A stretch of DNA of 64,000 nucleotides from an uncultured Desulfovibrio sp. (GCA_934546745.1 CAKTDV010000011.1:1-64000); one strand, 5' to 3'. Shown: positions 34,347 through 44,070, counted from the stretch's first letter. Translations and numbers: made by a program. The notes: generated from the letters alone by a model not told the origin.

Positions 34347-34537
34347 GGGAGGTTCCCCTGAGCTCATTAAATTTTGATACCATCAAAGGAACTTTCATTC
34401 CACCACGCTTGACGATGCTGGCGGGCATGGGAGGTTCCCCTGAGTTCATTAAATTTTGACACCATCAAAGGAACTTTCGTTCCACCACGCTTGACGATGC
34501 TGGCGGGCATGGGAGGTTCCCCTGAACTTCATTCAAC
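34292..34537 (-). repeat. Three tandem 82-bp copies over the nrdD start
   Basis: The segment carrying the SD, the ATG and the first about 55 coding bases of nrdD is present three times with period 82 bp (start codons end at 34346, 34428 and 34510). Copies 2 and 3 are a few bases diverged from copy 1 (for example TTTGATGGTG against TTTGATTCAG). Because 82 is not a multiple of three, upstream starts run out of frame with nrdD and encode only short peptides. Confidence 0.9.
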
Positions 34538-34672
34538 CTGTCCCTTTTGAAATTTAGTAAAGTCAGTAAATTCAAAAGGAAATTCGCCCGCGAGTAATGA
34601 AAAACGCGCTGCGCGAGAGGCATTTCCATGCGCACACATCATGGCAAAGAGGCTCTCTTTTGTCCACTTATT
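34538..34672. other. Region upstream of nrdD and downstream of Sel1 gene
   Basis: AT-richer stretch with an imperfect palindrome: CCTTTTGAAATTTA (34543-34556) against TAAATTCAAAAGG (34567-34579). This could be an operator or the promoter region of nrdD (minus strand), but no convincing -10/-35 pair was found. A short GCGCTGCGCG near 34611 is also self-complementary. Confidence 0.5.
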
Positions 34673-35914
34673 TTAGTTAGCGCCGTCCCCCATAAGCTCC
34701 GGCGGCAACGCGACGGCCACGGGCGGCGGATAGGCGCGTGTCACGGGCCGCTGGACGGCCTCGCCCTCAAGCGGCCTCAACGGCGGCTGTACGCGATCGT
34801 AAAACTCCCGGAGTGAAAAGGGATCCGCATACAGGCCGCACGCCAGCAGCATGGAACGGCAGTTGCCGCAAAGCTCAATGTGGATGTCGTAAGGACGCCA
34901 GCTCATGGGCGTCCGCGCGCCTCCCCGCTCAAGCACGGCCACCTCAAAGCGTCCGTCCGCCCGCGATGTCGCCGCATAGAGATCGCCGCGCGCCGTGCCG
35001 ATCAAGTCCTCCATGCTCCGGCAGGCGCACAGATGATAGGTATAGCAGGTTTCCCGCCGCGTGAGATTGACCAGTTCCCGATGCTGGCGCGGGATGTAGA
35101 GGCAGCACTTGCGGCCGTTGAATTCCAGGGTGCCGTCTGGCGCGATGCGCAGTGCCTCATACTCCAGCGGCAGCGCCCGGCGGGAAAGCTGGGCGTCAAA
35201 CTCCCGCAGGACCACGTCAAAATTGTGTTCCGCAAGGGCATGGCCCAAGGCGGTTGCCTTGCCGTACCACCGCAGCGCGCTGCTGTAATTGCGCGGTACG
35301 CCGAATCCCGTCCCGTAGCACCAGCCAAGGTTGCACTGGGCGTCGGCAAAGCCCCGCTCCGCCGCCAGCGTGTACAGGCGGACGCAGCCGCCCGCGTCCC
35401 GCGCCACGCCGTGGCCTTCGCGCAGGCAGTTGCCCAGAGATACCTGCGCCAGCACATGGCCGAGATCGGCGGCCTTGCGGTACCACGCCGTGGCCTTTTC
35501 CCAGTCCTGCGCAACGCCGCTGCCACAGGCGCGGGCCCACCCCGCGGCATAGAAAACATCCGCGGGATCGGGCGTCTTTTCCCCTGGAGCTTCCGGCAGG
35601 GCCTGAGGTTCCGGCAGGGCCTCCGGCGCTGGGCATTCCGGATCGGCGGAGGCCCGCTCCACGTCCCGCAAAGGGCACGCTTGCGGAAGCGGAGGCGCAA
35701 CACCGCTCCACAGGCGTTCCAGCGCCAGGGCGGCCCCGGGGTGCCCCAGCCCCGCCGCCCGTTCGAAAAGGGCGCGCGCCACAGCCTCGTTGCGCGCTAC
35801 CTCCTGCCCCCTGTGGTAGCGCACGGCCAGCGCGAAACACGCGGCGGGATTCCGGGCAAGAGCCGCCCGCGCCAGCCGGGCCACGCGGCGTCGCGCCGCA
35901 GCCTCGTTCGTCAT
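34673..35914 (-). CDS. Sel1-repeat protein with Cys-rich C-terminal domain
   Basis: 413 aa. Sel1-like TPR repeats occupy about residues 35-70 and 115-230 (for example FYAAGWARACGSGVAQDW and CNLGWCYGTGFGVPRNY); such repeats usually bind partner proteins. A Pro/Glu linker lies between the repeat blocks. The C-terminal domain (about 240-400) has a YTYHLCACRSMEDL segment, an ELCGNCRSMLL segment and a KCC pair, in a spacing that could bind zinc. No signal peptide, so probably cytoplasmic. The ATG at 35914 has GGAG-rich sequence upstream. Function unknown. Confidence 0.7.
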   Translation of the reverse strand: MTNEAAARRRVARLARAALARNPAACFALAVRYHRGQEVARNEAVARALFERAAGLGHPGAALALERLWSGVAPPLPQACPLRDVERASADPECPAPEALPEPQALPEAPGEKTPDPADVFYAAGWARACGSGVAQDWEKATAWYRKAADLGHVLAQVSLGNCLREGHGVARDAGGCVRLYTLAAERGFADAQCNLGWCYGTGFGVPRNYSSALRWYGKATALGHALAEHNFDVVLREFDAQLSRRALPLEYEALRIAPDGTLEFNGRKCCLYIPRQHRELVNLTRRETCYTYHLCACRSMEDLIGTARGDLYAATSRADGRFEVAVLERGGARTPMSWRPYDIHIELCGNCRSMLLACGLYADPFSLREFYDRVQPPLRPLEGEAVQRPVTRAYPPPVAVALPPELMGDGAN

Positions 35915-35953
35915 GGTGCCGCTCCCGCTCTCTCCTCCACAGGCAACACCGCG

Positions 35954-38605
35954 CTAGGGCCGCAAAAGCGCGTCGTATTCCCCTTCCGGCACAAGATAGC
36001 GGCGGGCAACCTCACGCACGGCGGCGGGCGTCAGCTTCGCGGCCCTGTCCAGCAGGAATTTCTGGAAGTCGCGGCGGTTGCCGAGCACGGCGTCCGTCGC
36101 CGCCTCGCCCGCGCGGTCGTCAAGGCTCTGGCGTTCGCGATAATAGCCGCCCCGCATCCGGTTGACGGCCGCCCGAAGCTGCTCCGGAGACACTTCCCTG
36201 TCACGCAGCGAAGCGATGATGCGGGCAAAGCCTTCTCTGGCCAGATCCACTTTTTCCGGGGTCGTGCCGATATAGAAAAGCAGCGAACCGGCTTCCGGCA
36301 TGGCACGGTACAGGGCCGTCACCGTATAGCCAAGCCCCTGCTCGTCGCGCATGTCGTTAAAGAGCAGGCCACTCTGCCCTGAGAGGAGCGCCTGCAACAG
36401 CATGAGCGCCGGCGCGTCCTCATGATGCCGGGGCACAGCCCTGTAATTCAGCGCCAGATAGGCCTGGCTGCGATCGGGAAGGCGCAGCTCCAGTTTCCGG
36501 GAATCTCCCCAGCGGGGGGCATCCACCCGCACGCCGGGAGCCGACGGCCTGGGCAGGGTGCGCGCAAAGGCCAGCATGGCGTCGCGGTCGAAGGTTCCGG
36601 CCACGGAGAGAACCCAGGGCCGTGCGCTCTGCTCTCTCCAGAAGGCGCGCACATCGTCACGGGAAAACACGGCCAGTTTGTCCGGCGTTCCCAGCGGATC
36701 ATAGCCATAGACGTGCCCGGGATAGAGAAAGCCGTTGAGCTTGCTGAAGAGATAGCGCGCCGGGGTATCCTGGCGCTGGCGCAGGGCTGACAGCATCAGG
36801 CGGGCCTCGCGCCGCACCTCCTTTTCCTCAAAGCGGGGTTTCTCCAGCATGTCCCGCAATGCCGCGCAAAAGTCGGCATTGAAACGGGAAGGCCCCGTCA
36901 GGGAAATACTGAAGGTCTGCAAACCGGCGGAAACGGACAGCGCCGCCGCCCGTTCGGCAAGAAAACGCTCCGTGGCCTGCGCGTTTCTGCTGCCGCTGCC
37001 ATCCTTCAGCACGGCGGCGGCCAGATGGGCAAGCCCCTGCTTCTCCGGCGACAGCAGCGCGTTGCCGCCGGGCATCATGAAGGACATGGCCACATAGGGC
37101 ACGGCGGGATCGGGCTGGAGAATCAGCGTGCGGCCATCGCCAAGATCCAGATATTCCCTGCCTGTCTCCACCGCCGCCCGCTTCGCCCCGTCCGTCACGG
37201 GCGGCACAGGCCATATGTTGTCCAACAGGGCGGCAACGTCGGGAAGGGCCGCGTTTTGCGGAGCCAGAATACGGACACGCAGGCGCTCCGGCCGCAGCCA
37301 CAGATCGCGGGCGCTCTCCATCTGCGCCGCATCCACGTTGTCGAGCGCCAGACGCAGGTTGCGTTCGGCGTCGCGCCCGCCAAGATCAAACTGTACCGTG
37401 CCGCGCCAGGAGGCCAGTCCGTTCAGCGTTTCTCCGGCGCGATCCATGGCGTCCGCCAGATTGAAGCGCGCGCGCGCCAGAGCGGCATCCCCGAACCTGC
37501 GCGCGTCCAGACGGGAAAGATCCCGCGCCAGTTCTTCCATGAACGGGCCCAGTTTTTCCGCGTCGAGCTGGGCCGTCACGAGGAAAAGTCCGGCCCGCGC
37601 CAGACTCATGTTGCCAGCGGAGACGCTTTCCACCCACTGCTTCTCATAGCGGTACTTCCTCTGCAGAAGCGATGTGCCATCGCCGCCCAGCAGGTAGGCG
37701 AGAACGTCCAGCGGCACGGAACGCGCATCGGACAGCGCGGGCGCGGGAAAGCCCACTCCCACATAGACCTTGTTCCACGGGCCGCGCACGACTTCCACCC
37801 TCGGGCCGCCGGGCGCCACCGTCAGATCCACGGGAGCGGGCGCATCCAGATCGGTGCTGTTGCGCAGATCCCCGAAAAGGGCCTGGGCGTGCGCCAGCAC
37901 CTCTTCCGGATCGATGTCGCCCGCCACCAGCAGAAGCATGTTCTGCGGCTGATACCAGCGGTCGATGTAGGCGCGCAAATCCTCCGCCGTCAGGGCGTTG
38001 ATCGTTTCCCTGTAGCCGATGATGGGACGCCCGTAGGGAGTGCCGTTCAGTGTCGCCGTCTGCAACGCCTCAAAAAGCCTGCTGTGCGGGGTGTCGTCGT
38101 CCCCTTCCAGCTCCGAGATGACGACCTTCTTTTCCGACTCCAGTTCCTGCGGATCAAGAAGGGGATGAAAGGCCATGTCCTTGACCACGTCCATGCCCAT
38201 CCGCCACTGATCGGCGGGCATATCCGTCAGGTAGTACGTCTTGTCAAAGCTGGTCGCCGCGTTGAGATAGCCACCGCGCGCCTCCACGTCCTTTGCCACC
38301 CGCCCCTTGGGGCGTTGTTCCGTCCCCTTGAAGACCATATGCTCCAGCACGTGGCTGATGCCCGCCTGCCGGGCGTCCTCATTGGCCGATCCCGCGCGCA
38401 CATAGAGGCGCGTGCAGACCAGGGGAAAGCGCTGATCGCGGATGACATACACGGCAAGCCCGTTGGGCAGGCGAGTCAGAATTTCCTCTCCCCTCCCCAC
38501 GGGCGCGACGGACAGCGAAGGTTCCGGCGCGGCCTGTCCCCCGCAGGGCAGCAACAGACCGGCCAGCAGAACAACCCACACCATGAATACGGACAGTTTC
38601 GACAT
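35954..38605 (-). CDS. M16 family zinc metallopeptidase, exported
   Basis: 883 aa. A signal peptide (about residues 5-25) directs it to the periplasm. The N-terminal M16 domain has the inverted zinc motif HVLEH (HxxEH) and a downstream Glu in VISELEGDDD. A second, catalytically inactive M16 half follows, giving the clam-shell fold typical of pitrilysin-like proteases that degrade peptides. The ATG at 38605 has AAGGAG; longer open frame upstream is unsupported. It is on the minus strand between the Sel1 gene and the liv operon. Confidence 0.92.
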   Translation of the reverse strand: MSKLSVFMVWVVLLAGLLLPCGGQAAPEPSLSVAPVGRGEEILTRLPNGLAVYVIRDQRFPLVCTRLYVRAGSANEDARQAGISHVLEHMVFKGTEQRPKGRVAKDVEARGGYLNAATSFDKTYYLTDMPADQWRMGMDVVKDMAFHPLLDPQELESEKKVVISELEGDDDTPHSRLFEALQTATLNGTPYGRPIIGYRETINALTAEDLRAYIDRWYQPQNMLLLVAGDIDPEEVLAHAQALFGDLRNSTDLDAPAPVDLTVAPGGPRVEVVRGPWNKVYVGVGFPAPALSDARSVPLDVLAYLLGGDGTSLLQRKYRYEKQWVESVSAGNMSLARAGLFLVTAQLDAEKLGPFMEELARDLSRLDARRFGDAALARARFNLADAMDRAGETLNGLASWRGTVQFDLGGRDAERNLRLALDNVDAAQMESARDLWLRPERLRVRILAPQNAALPDVAALLDNIWPVPPVTDGAKRAAVETGREYLDLGDGRTLILQPDPAVPYVAMSFMMPGGNALLSPEKQGLAHLAAAVLKDGSGSRNAQATERFLAERAAALSVSAGLQTFSISLTGPSRFNADFCAALRDMLEKPRFEEKEVRREARLMLSALRQRQDTPARYLFSKLNGFLYPGHVYGYDPLGTPDKLAVFSRDDVRAFWREQSARPWVLSVAGTFDRDAMLAFARTLPRPSAPGVRVDAPRWGDSRKLELRLPDRSQAYLALNYRAVPRHHEDAPALMLLQALLSGQSGLLFNDMRDEQGLGYTVTALYRAMPEAGSLLFYIGTTPEKVDLAREGFARIIASLRDREVSPEQLRAAVNRMRGGYYRERQSLDDRAGEAATDAVLGNRRDFQKFLLDRAAKLTPAAVREVARRYLVPEGEYDALLRP

Positions 38606-38773
38606 AGACGCTCCTTGCGTGCCCCGCCGCACTACGCGGCGCTTGGGAATGTTTCGATCCCCCGGAACCGCTGCCGGCGGCCAGCCATTCCCGTGCCACC
38701 GTGCGGTTTGCCCCTCCCTGACGGAAGCGTCTCTCAAAGAGGGGTTCCCCGGCGCGCGTTTCATCAGGTGGGC

Positions 38774-39499
38774 CTAGCCGCCCAGATACGCTTCCCTGAC
38801 CCTGGGATTTTCCAGAAGTTCCTTGCCTGGGCCTTCCAGCACCACGCGGCCGACCTCAAGAATATAGGCGTAATGCGCCACGGACAGCGCCGCATAGGCG
38901 TTCTGCTCCACAAGCAGCACTGTCTTGCCCTCTTCCGTATTGATACGCTGGATGACACGGAAAATCTCCCGTACCAGCAGGGGCGCAAGGCCCAGCGACG
39001 GTTCGTCCAGCATCACCAGATCCGGGCTGGCCATGAGGGCGCGCCCCACGGCCAGCATCTGCTGCTCGCCGCCGGACAGCGTGCCGCCCTTCTGCCAGGA
39101 TCGCTCCCGGAGACGGGGAAAGAGGTCGTAGACTTTCTCAAAATCCGCGGCGATGCCGTCCTCGTCCGTGCGGGCATAGGCCCCCAGACGGAGATTCTCG
39201 GCCACGGTCAGATGGGGCAGGATGCGCCGCCCCTCCGGCGAAAGGGAAATGCCGTTGCGCACCATATCCTCGGGCTTGAGCCCCATGAGCGAACGCGGCG
39301 GATCGCCCTCGCGACGCCGCAGCAGAATCTCGCCGCTGACCGTTTTGTTCAGGCCCGCGATGGAGCGGATGACGCTGCTCTTGCCCGCGCCGTTGGCGCC
39401 GACGAGCGTCACGATGCTTCCCCGCCGGATGGAGAGGCTGACGCCCTGCACGGCCTGCACGCCGCCGTACCGCACATACAGATCACGGATCTCAAGCAT
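38774..39499 (-). CDS. livF: Branched-chain amino-acid ABC transporter ATP-binding protein
   Basis: 241 aa. Walker A VGANGAGKSS (about residues 34-43), signature LSGGEQQ (about 143-149) and Walker B LVMLDEPSLGL are intact. LivF with LivG powers the LivHM permease for leucine, isoleucine and valine uptake. The start at 39499 lies inside the livG end (8-nt overlap). It is the last gene of the livKHMGF operon. Confidence 0.93.
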   Translation of the reverse strand: MLEIRDLYVRYGGVQAVQGVSLSIRRGSIVTLVGANGAGKSSVIRSIAGLNKTVSGEILLRRREGDPPRSLMGLKPEDMVRNGISLSPEGRRILPHLTVAENLRLGAYARTDEDGIAADFEKVYDLFPRLRERSWQKGGTLSGGEQQMLAVGRALMASPDLVMLDEPSLGLAPLLVREIFRVIQRINTEEGKTVLLVEQNAYAALSVAHYAYILEVGRVVLEGPGKELLENPRVREAYLGG

Positions 39500-40292
39500 T
39501 GGGCATGTCCTCCCCAAGATAGGCGCGAATGACGGCGGGATTGCTGCGAATGGCCCCGGGAGAGCCTTCGGCGATGAGCGCGCCGTATTCCATGACCCAG
39601 ATGTATTCGCAGACGCCCATGACCACCTTCATGTCGTGCTCAATCAGCAGAATGGTCAGATCAAATTCCCGGCGGATACGTTCGATAAGATGCATGAGTT
39701 CCAGGCTTTCCTGCGGATTCATGCCCGCGGCCGGTTCGTCAAGCAGCAGCAGACGCGGTTCCGTGGCCAGCGCGCGGGCAATCTCCAGACGGCGTTGCGC
39801 GCCGTAGGGCAGGCCGCCCGCCTGTTCGCCGCATACGCCGTCCAGCCCCAGGCGTTCCGCCAGCGCGCGGGCCTTTGCGGCGATGGCGCGTTCTTCCCTG
39901 TAGTAGCCGGGCAGGCCCAGGGGAGCGCTCCACCACGGCTGACGCCGCCGCACATGACAGCCGACCATGATATTTTCCAGCACGGACATCTGACGCGACA
40001 GGCGGATGTTCTGGAAGGTGCGCGCCATGCCGAGGCGACAGATCTCATAGGGCTTGCGGCCCTTGATGTCGTGGCCGTCAAAGAGAATCGTCCCTTCCTG
40101 GGGCGTGTAGAAGCCGCTCAGCACATTGAAGGCCGTCGTCTTGCCCGCGCCGTTGGGACCGATGATGCCGCTCACCGCGCCACGCGGCACGGCCAGCGAC
40201 AGGGCGCTCACGGCCGTCACGCCGCCAAAGCGCATGGTGACGTCCGAGGCGGCAAGCAGAATGTCCCTTGGCTCCATGACGCTGTCGCTCAT
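39492..40292 (-). CDS. livG: Branched-chain amino-acid ABC transporter ATP-binding protein
   Basis: 266 aa. Walker A IGPNGAGKTT (about residues 43-52), a Q-loop ARTFQNIRL, a signature-like LPYGAQRRLEIARAL and Walker B LLLDEPAAGMNP are present. The YGAQRR signature is typical of LivG. It shares a 4-nt overlap with livM (ATGA) and is preceded by AAGGAGG within the livM end. Partner of LivF in the cytoplasmic ATPase pair. Confidence 0.93.
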   Translation of the reverse strand: MSDSVMEPRDILLAASDVTMRFGGVTAVSALSLAVPRGAVSGIIGPNGAGKTTAFNVLSGFYTPQEGTILFDGHDIKGRKPYEICRLGMARTFQNIRLSRQMSVLENIMVGCHVRRRQPWWSAPLGLPGYYREERAIAAKARALAERLGLDGVCGEQAGGLPYGAQRRLEIARALATEPRLLLLDEPAAGMNPQESLELMHLIERIRREFDLTILLIEHDMKVVMGVCEYIWVMEYGALIAEGSPGAIRSNPAVIRAYLGEDMPNA

Positions 40293-41341
40293 GCCCTGCC
40301 TCCTTCTTCGGAACGCCCGCGAAAACGCGCGGCGATGGCGCCCCAGGTCAGTTCGCGCGTGCCCATGATGCCCTCACGCCGGAAGAGGATGATGCCCAGC
40401 AGCGCCAGAGAGAAGACGACCATGCGCATACCCGGAATGCCGGGAATCTCCAGACCGCCGATATCCATGGGTTCCTCAAGGATGCGCAGCCATTCCAGCA
40501 GCACGGTGATGATGCCCGCGCCGAGCAGGCTGCCCGTCAGGGAGCCGAGCCCGCCCGCCACGACGAACATCAGCACGTTGAACGTGAGCAGGAAGTTGAA
40601 CATCTTGGGATCGATGGTGGAGAGATGGCTGCCCAGCAGCGCGCCGCCCACCCCGGCGAAGAAGGCCCCCAGACAAAAGGACAGCACCTTGTAGCGGAAC
40701 ACATTGATGCCCATGACGCCCGCGGCGATTTCATTGTCGCGGATGCAGCGCAGCACATTGCCGAAATTGCCGGACAGCAGCCGGACCAGCACCGCCAGCG
40801 TCACCAGCAGCCAGACGTAGCAGACGACGGGCGTGGCGTGTTCGGGAATGCCCTTGATACCCAGAGCGCCGTTGGTGACGGGCGTCATGTTGGTGAGCAG
40901 CACGCGGATGATCTCCGCAAAGCCCAGCGTGGCGATGCCCAGATAGTCGTCGCCAAGGCGCAGCACAGGCAGGGCGATCAGCAGGGCCACGGCGGCGGCA
41001 ACGGCCCCTCCCGCCAGCACGGCGACCCAGAACGGCGTGAACAACTGATCAAAGGGCGGCATGACGGGTTCGAGAATCCACATCATTTCCTTCTGTTCCG
41101 GCGACAGAACGCACAGGGCGGCCACATAGGCGCCAATGGCGATGAAGCCCGCGTGCCCCAGGGAGAACATGCCCGTAAAGCCGTAGATGAGATTCAGCGA
41201 CAGGGCCAGAATGGCGTTGATGCAGATCAGCTTGACAATGTACGTCTGGTAGTCGCCCAGAAAGAGACCGGCATGCCAGAGAAACAGGCCCCCCAGCAGC
41301 ATGACGCCCAGGGTGGGGATCGTGGTGGAAGTACAGCGCAT
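40289..41341 (-). CDS. livM: Branched-chain amino-acid ABC transporter permease
   Basis: 350 aa with about eight or nine hydrophobic segments. The NLIYGFTGMFSLGHAGFIAIGAY segment (about residues 49-71) and GDDYLGIATLGFAEI are LivM signatures. The start at 41341 shares one base with the livH stop. A longer upstream frame exists but would read through livH. It forms the membrane channel with LivH. Confidence 0.92.
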   Translation of the reverse strand: MRCTSTTIPTLGVMLLGGLFLWHAGLFLGDYQTYIVKLICINAILALSLNLIYGFTGMFSLGHAGFIAIGAYVAALCVLSPEQKEMMWILEPVMPPFDQLFTPFWVAVLAGGAVAAAVALLIALPVLRLGDDYLGIATLGFAEIIRVLLTNMTPVTNGALGIKGIPEHATPVVCYVWLLVTLAVLVRLLSGNFGNVLRCIRDNEIAAGVMGINVFRYKVLSFCLGAFFAGVGGALLGSHLSTIDPKMFNFLLTFNVLMFVVAGGLGSLTGSLLGAGIITVLLEWLRILEEPMDIGGLEIPGIPGMRMVVFSLALLGIILFRREGIMGTRELTWGAIAARFRGRSEEGGRA

Positions 41342-42234
41342 CAGATCTTCTCCTCCATGCGTTCGCCCAGCAGTCCCGTGGGTTTGAACACCAGAACAAG
41401 CACCAGCAGCACAAAGGCGAAGGCGTCCCGGTAGCCGGACAGCTCCGGCAGAAAGGCCACCGTCATGATCTCCACGAAGCCCAGGGCCAGGCCACCGATG
41501 ACAGCCCCCTGCACGGAGCCGATGCCGCCGAAGACGGCCGCGATGAAGGCCTTGAGGCCGGGCATGATGCCCATATAGGGATGCACCTGCGGGTAGCGCA
41601 GGGCCCACATGATGCCGGAGGCCGCCGCCAGCGCGGATCCGATGCAGAAGGTAAAGGCGATGATGTTGTCCACCTTGACGCCGAGCAGGCGCGTCGTCTC
41701 AATATCCTTGGAAATGGCGCGCATGGCCAGGCCGGGCTTTGTCCGGTAGATGACATAGAGCAGCACGGCCACCAGAACGGCGGTCATGACGGGCACGAAG
41801 GCCGTCAGCTTGAGGATGCGCACGTTGCCCAGCGTCCATTCGGAGAGCAGCCATTCCGGCTGCAACACTGGCCGGGGCTGACCGCTGAAGACGACGACGG
41901 CCAGGCTTTCGATGAAAAAGGACACGGCAATGGCGCTGATCAGGGCCGAAATGCGCGGCGCGTCGCGCAGGGGGCGGTAGGCGATGCGCTCCACGGCCAC
42001 GCCCACCACGCTGGCCCCGGCAATGGCGACGACGGCCGCCACGCCCCACGGCCAGCCATAGGCGAAGGTGCCAAAAAAGACAAAGTACGCGCCGAGCATG
42101 AGGATGTCGCCGTGGGCGAAGTTGATCAACCGCAGAATGCCGTACACCATAGTGTAGCCTATGGCGATGAGGGCGTAGAGCGACCCCAGCGTCAGGGCGT
42201 TGAAACAGTGCTGAAAAAACATTTCGAGCGTCAT
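41341..42234 (-). CDS. livH: Branched-chain amino-acid ABC transporter permease
   Basis: 297 aa, about eight transmembrane helices. The YALIAIGYTMVYGILRLINF segment (about residues 20-39) and FAHGDILMLGAY are LivH signatures; AAVFGGIGSVQGAVIGG near the C-terminus is also typical. It is separated from livK by about 146 bp containing a perfect hairpin, and is the first of four tightly overlapping genes HMGF. Confidence 0.93.
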   Translation of the reverse strand: MTLEMFFQHCFNALTLGSLYALIAIGYTMVYGILRLINFAHGDILMLGAYFVFFGTFAYGWPWGVAAVVAIAGASVVGVAVERIAYRPLRDAPRISALISAIAVSFFIESLAVVVFSGQPRPVLQPEWLLSEWTLGNVRILKLTAFVPVMTAVLVAVLLYVIYRTKPGLAMRAISKDIETTRLLGVKVDNIIAFTFCIGSALAAASGIMWALRYPQVHPYMGIMPGLKAFIAAVFGGIGSVQGAVIGGLALGFVEIMTVAFLPELSGYRDAFAFVLLVLVLVFKPTGLLGERMEEKI

Positions 42235-42298
42235 GGAGCCACCGGAAACGGGCCGTGCCCGCAGTCTCGCCCGCGCCGGAAAACGCGGAAGGTGAACG

Positions 42299-42326
42299 CG
42301 CGCGGCGCGCCCGTGCGCGCCGCGCG
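42299..42326 (-). terminator. Perfect 12-bp hairpin between livK and livH
   Basis: CGCGCGGCGCGC (42299-42310) and GCGCGCCGCGCG (42315-42326) are exact complements with loop CCGT. There is no T tract. Such stems after a binding-protein gene usually stabilise its mRNA or partly terminate, giving more LivK than permease. Confidence 0.6.
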
Positions 42327-42380
42327 AACAAAGGCGGCGAGGGCCGTATGCGCCGTCGCCGCCGGAAGGCCTCGATCAGC

Positions 42381-43529
42381 TTACATCTTGGGCGTCACTT
42401 CGCCCACATATTCGCGCTTGCCGTCCCTGTACTCGATGATGCCCACAGGCATTTCCGCATCATGCGTCTTGTTGATGGTCAGCACACCTAGCGGGGTGGA
42501 CAGATCCCGGATGTCGGCCAGAGCCTTGGTGATGGCGGCCGGATCGGCGGACTTGGCGTTGTTGATGGCCGTCCAGATCAGGAAGTAGCTGTTATACCCC
42601 AGCGCGCCGTTGACGTTGGTCTCCTTTTCAGGATAGGCCGCGCGCCAGGCTTCGGTGAATCTGGCGGCTTCGGGGCTCATGCTCTTCATCCTGGGATCAT
42701 AGGGGAAGGTGGTGTGCAGGAAGCCCTCGGCCGCCTTGCCCGCCAGCTTGACCGTATCGGGGTTGTCCATGGCGTCCGCGCCCATGAGGCGGAAGGTGGC
42801 CCCCAGTTCGCGCGCCTGCTTCATGATGATGGCGCCCTCGGCAAAATAGGCCGGCATATAGACGATATCGGGCTTCTTGGAAATCAGCTCGGTGAGCTGG
42901 GCGGTGAAGTCCTGATCACCGGCGCTGTACTTGAGGTTGGCGACGATTTCACCGCCCTGCTTCCTGAAGGCGCGGCTGAAGAAATTGGCAAGACCCACGG
43001 CGTAGTCGTTGGTCATTTCCATGAGCACGGCGGCTTTTTTGAAACCGAGCTTTTCCACGGCGTAGGTGGCCGCCGCCGCGCCCTGATAGGGATCAATGAA
43101 GCAGGCGCGGAAGTAATACTTCTTGCCCATGGTCACCAGCGGATTGGTGCAGGAGGTGCCCACGCCGGGAATTTTCGCCTTTTCGGTGATTTCCGCGCCG
43201 GCCATGGCCAGCGAGGAACCGTAGGTGCCGATCAGCGCGACGACCCTGTCGCGCTCAATGAGGCGTTTCACCGCGTTGGCGGCCTCCACCTTGTCAGACT
43301 TGTTGTCAACGACGACCAGTTCCACAGGACGCCCGTCAAGCACGGACGGCATTTCCTTGTTGGCGAGCTGCACGCCTTCCAGTTCCAGCTGGCCGCCAAA
43401 GGCGTTCTGCCCGGTCAGCGGCAGATAGACGCCGATTTTCACGGGATCGGCGGCCAGCGCCTGACCGCCCGCCAGACCGAACGCCAGCGCCGCCAGCGCA
43501 AGACCGGCAAATTTTTTGCCCAATTTCAT
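42381..43529 (-). CDS. livK: Branched-chain amino-acid ABC transporter substrate-binding protein
   Basis: 382 aa. A signal peptide (about residues 1-26, AQALA-like cleavage before ADPVK) leads to a periplasmic type I binding fold: KIGVYLPLTGQNAFGG at the start and the GTYGSSLAMA ligand-loop. It captures branched-chain amino acids or related compounds for LivHMGF. AAGGAG precedes the ATG. The promoter is at 43587-43615. The ligand may differ, since many Desulfovibrio paralogues exist. Confidence 0.92.
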   Translation of the reverse strand: MKLGKKFAGLALAALAFGLAGGQALAADPVKIGVYLPLTGQNAFGGQLELEGVQLANKEMPSVLDGRPVELVVVDNKSDKVEAANAVKRLIERDRVVALIGTYGSSLAMAGAEITEKAKIPGVGTSCTNPLVTMGKKYYFRACFIDPYQGAAAATYAVEKLGFKKAAVLMEMTNDYAVGLANFFSRAFRKQGGEIVANLKYSAGDQDFTAQLTELISKKPDIVYMPAYFAEGAIIMKQARELGATFRLMGADAMDNPDTVKLAGKAAEGFLHTTFPYDPRMKSMSPEAARFTEAWRAAYPEKETNVNGALGYNSYFLIWTAINNAKSADPAAITKALADIRDLSTPLGVLTINKTHDAEMPVGIIEYRDGKREYVGEVTPKM

Positions 43530-43586
43530 GCGGATGCTCCTTGCTTGGAGGTTGCCGCCCCGGCGTTATGCCGGGACGCCCTCCCC

Positions 43587-43615
43587 TCTATACAGAAAAG
43601 AACGCCGCAGCGCAA
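43587..43615 (-). promoter_or_regulatory. Promoter of the liv operon
   Basis: Minus strand TTGCGC (43615-43610), 17-nt spacer, TATAGA (43592-43587). The leader to livK (43529) is about 50 nt and contains a CCCGGC/GCCGGG stem around 43559-43575. Confidence 0.65.
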
Positions 43616-43851
43616 ACCTTAGCCGCAAAAGAGGAGCCCTCCCTTTCCGGGGATCCCCAGGGTATTTTCAATTTTTCCTATAAATATTACCCCCCTGTTC
43701 CCATAAGGGAAAAAAGGATAGGGCGGAACGGATTGCCCTTGAGGCGGCCATGTGCCCAGGGGAACAGCTCTCTGGAAAAGGAGGGCTCGCGAAGGGGCGC
43801 GCTCCCGCGGCCGCATCAGGACAGAACATCCAGCCACAAAGGAGTTTTCCG
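43616..43851. other. Divergent region between livK and a small gene
   Basis: No supported gene. AT-rich near 43665-43690 with TATAAATATT, which could serve as a -10 for the plus-strand small gene, but no good -35 is at the right distance. A GGGGATCCCC palindrome lies near 43648-43657. Longer open frames here on either strand look like shadows. Confidence 0.45.
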
Positions 43852-44070
43852 ATGCATAACGATTCCCCCTCTGGCAAAAGAGACAGGCTTCTCCTCGATA
43901 TTTCATTGGCGGTGGGCGTCTCCTCCGACGAATATTTGCTGCGGCAACTCAAGGACGTTTCGCCGGAGTATGCCAGAGGCTACGTCGAGGCGTTCCTGCG
44001 CAACGCCCGTGAGGCGGACATGCTCTTTGCCTATCAGATCGTCCGTCTCATGGACATGGGCCGGCAGTGA
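43852..44070 (+). CDS. Small hypothetical protein
   Basis: 72 aa. The ATG has AAAGGAG at good spacing. The protein is acidic/basic and helical (LLLDISLAVGVSSDEYLLRQL at the N-terminal half), with no Cys or membrane segment. Family not recognised. It sits 107 bp before tRNA-Pro copy 2 on the same strand and may be the last backbone gene before the accessory region. Confidence 0.6.
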   Translation: MHNDSPSGKRDRLLLDISLAVGVSSDEYLLRQLKDVSPEYARGYVEAFLRNAREADMLFAYQIVRLMDMGRQ

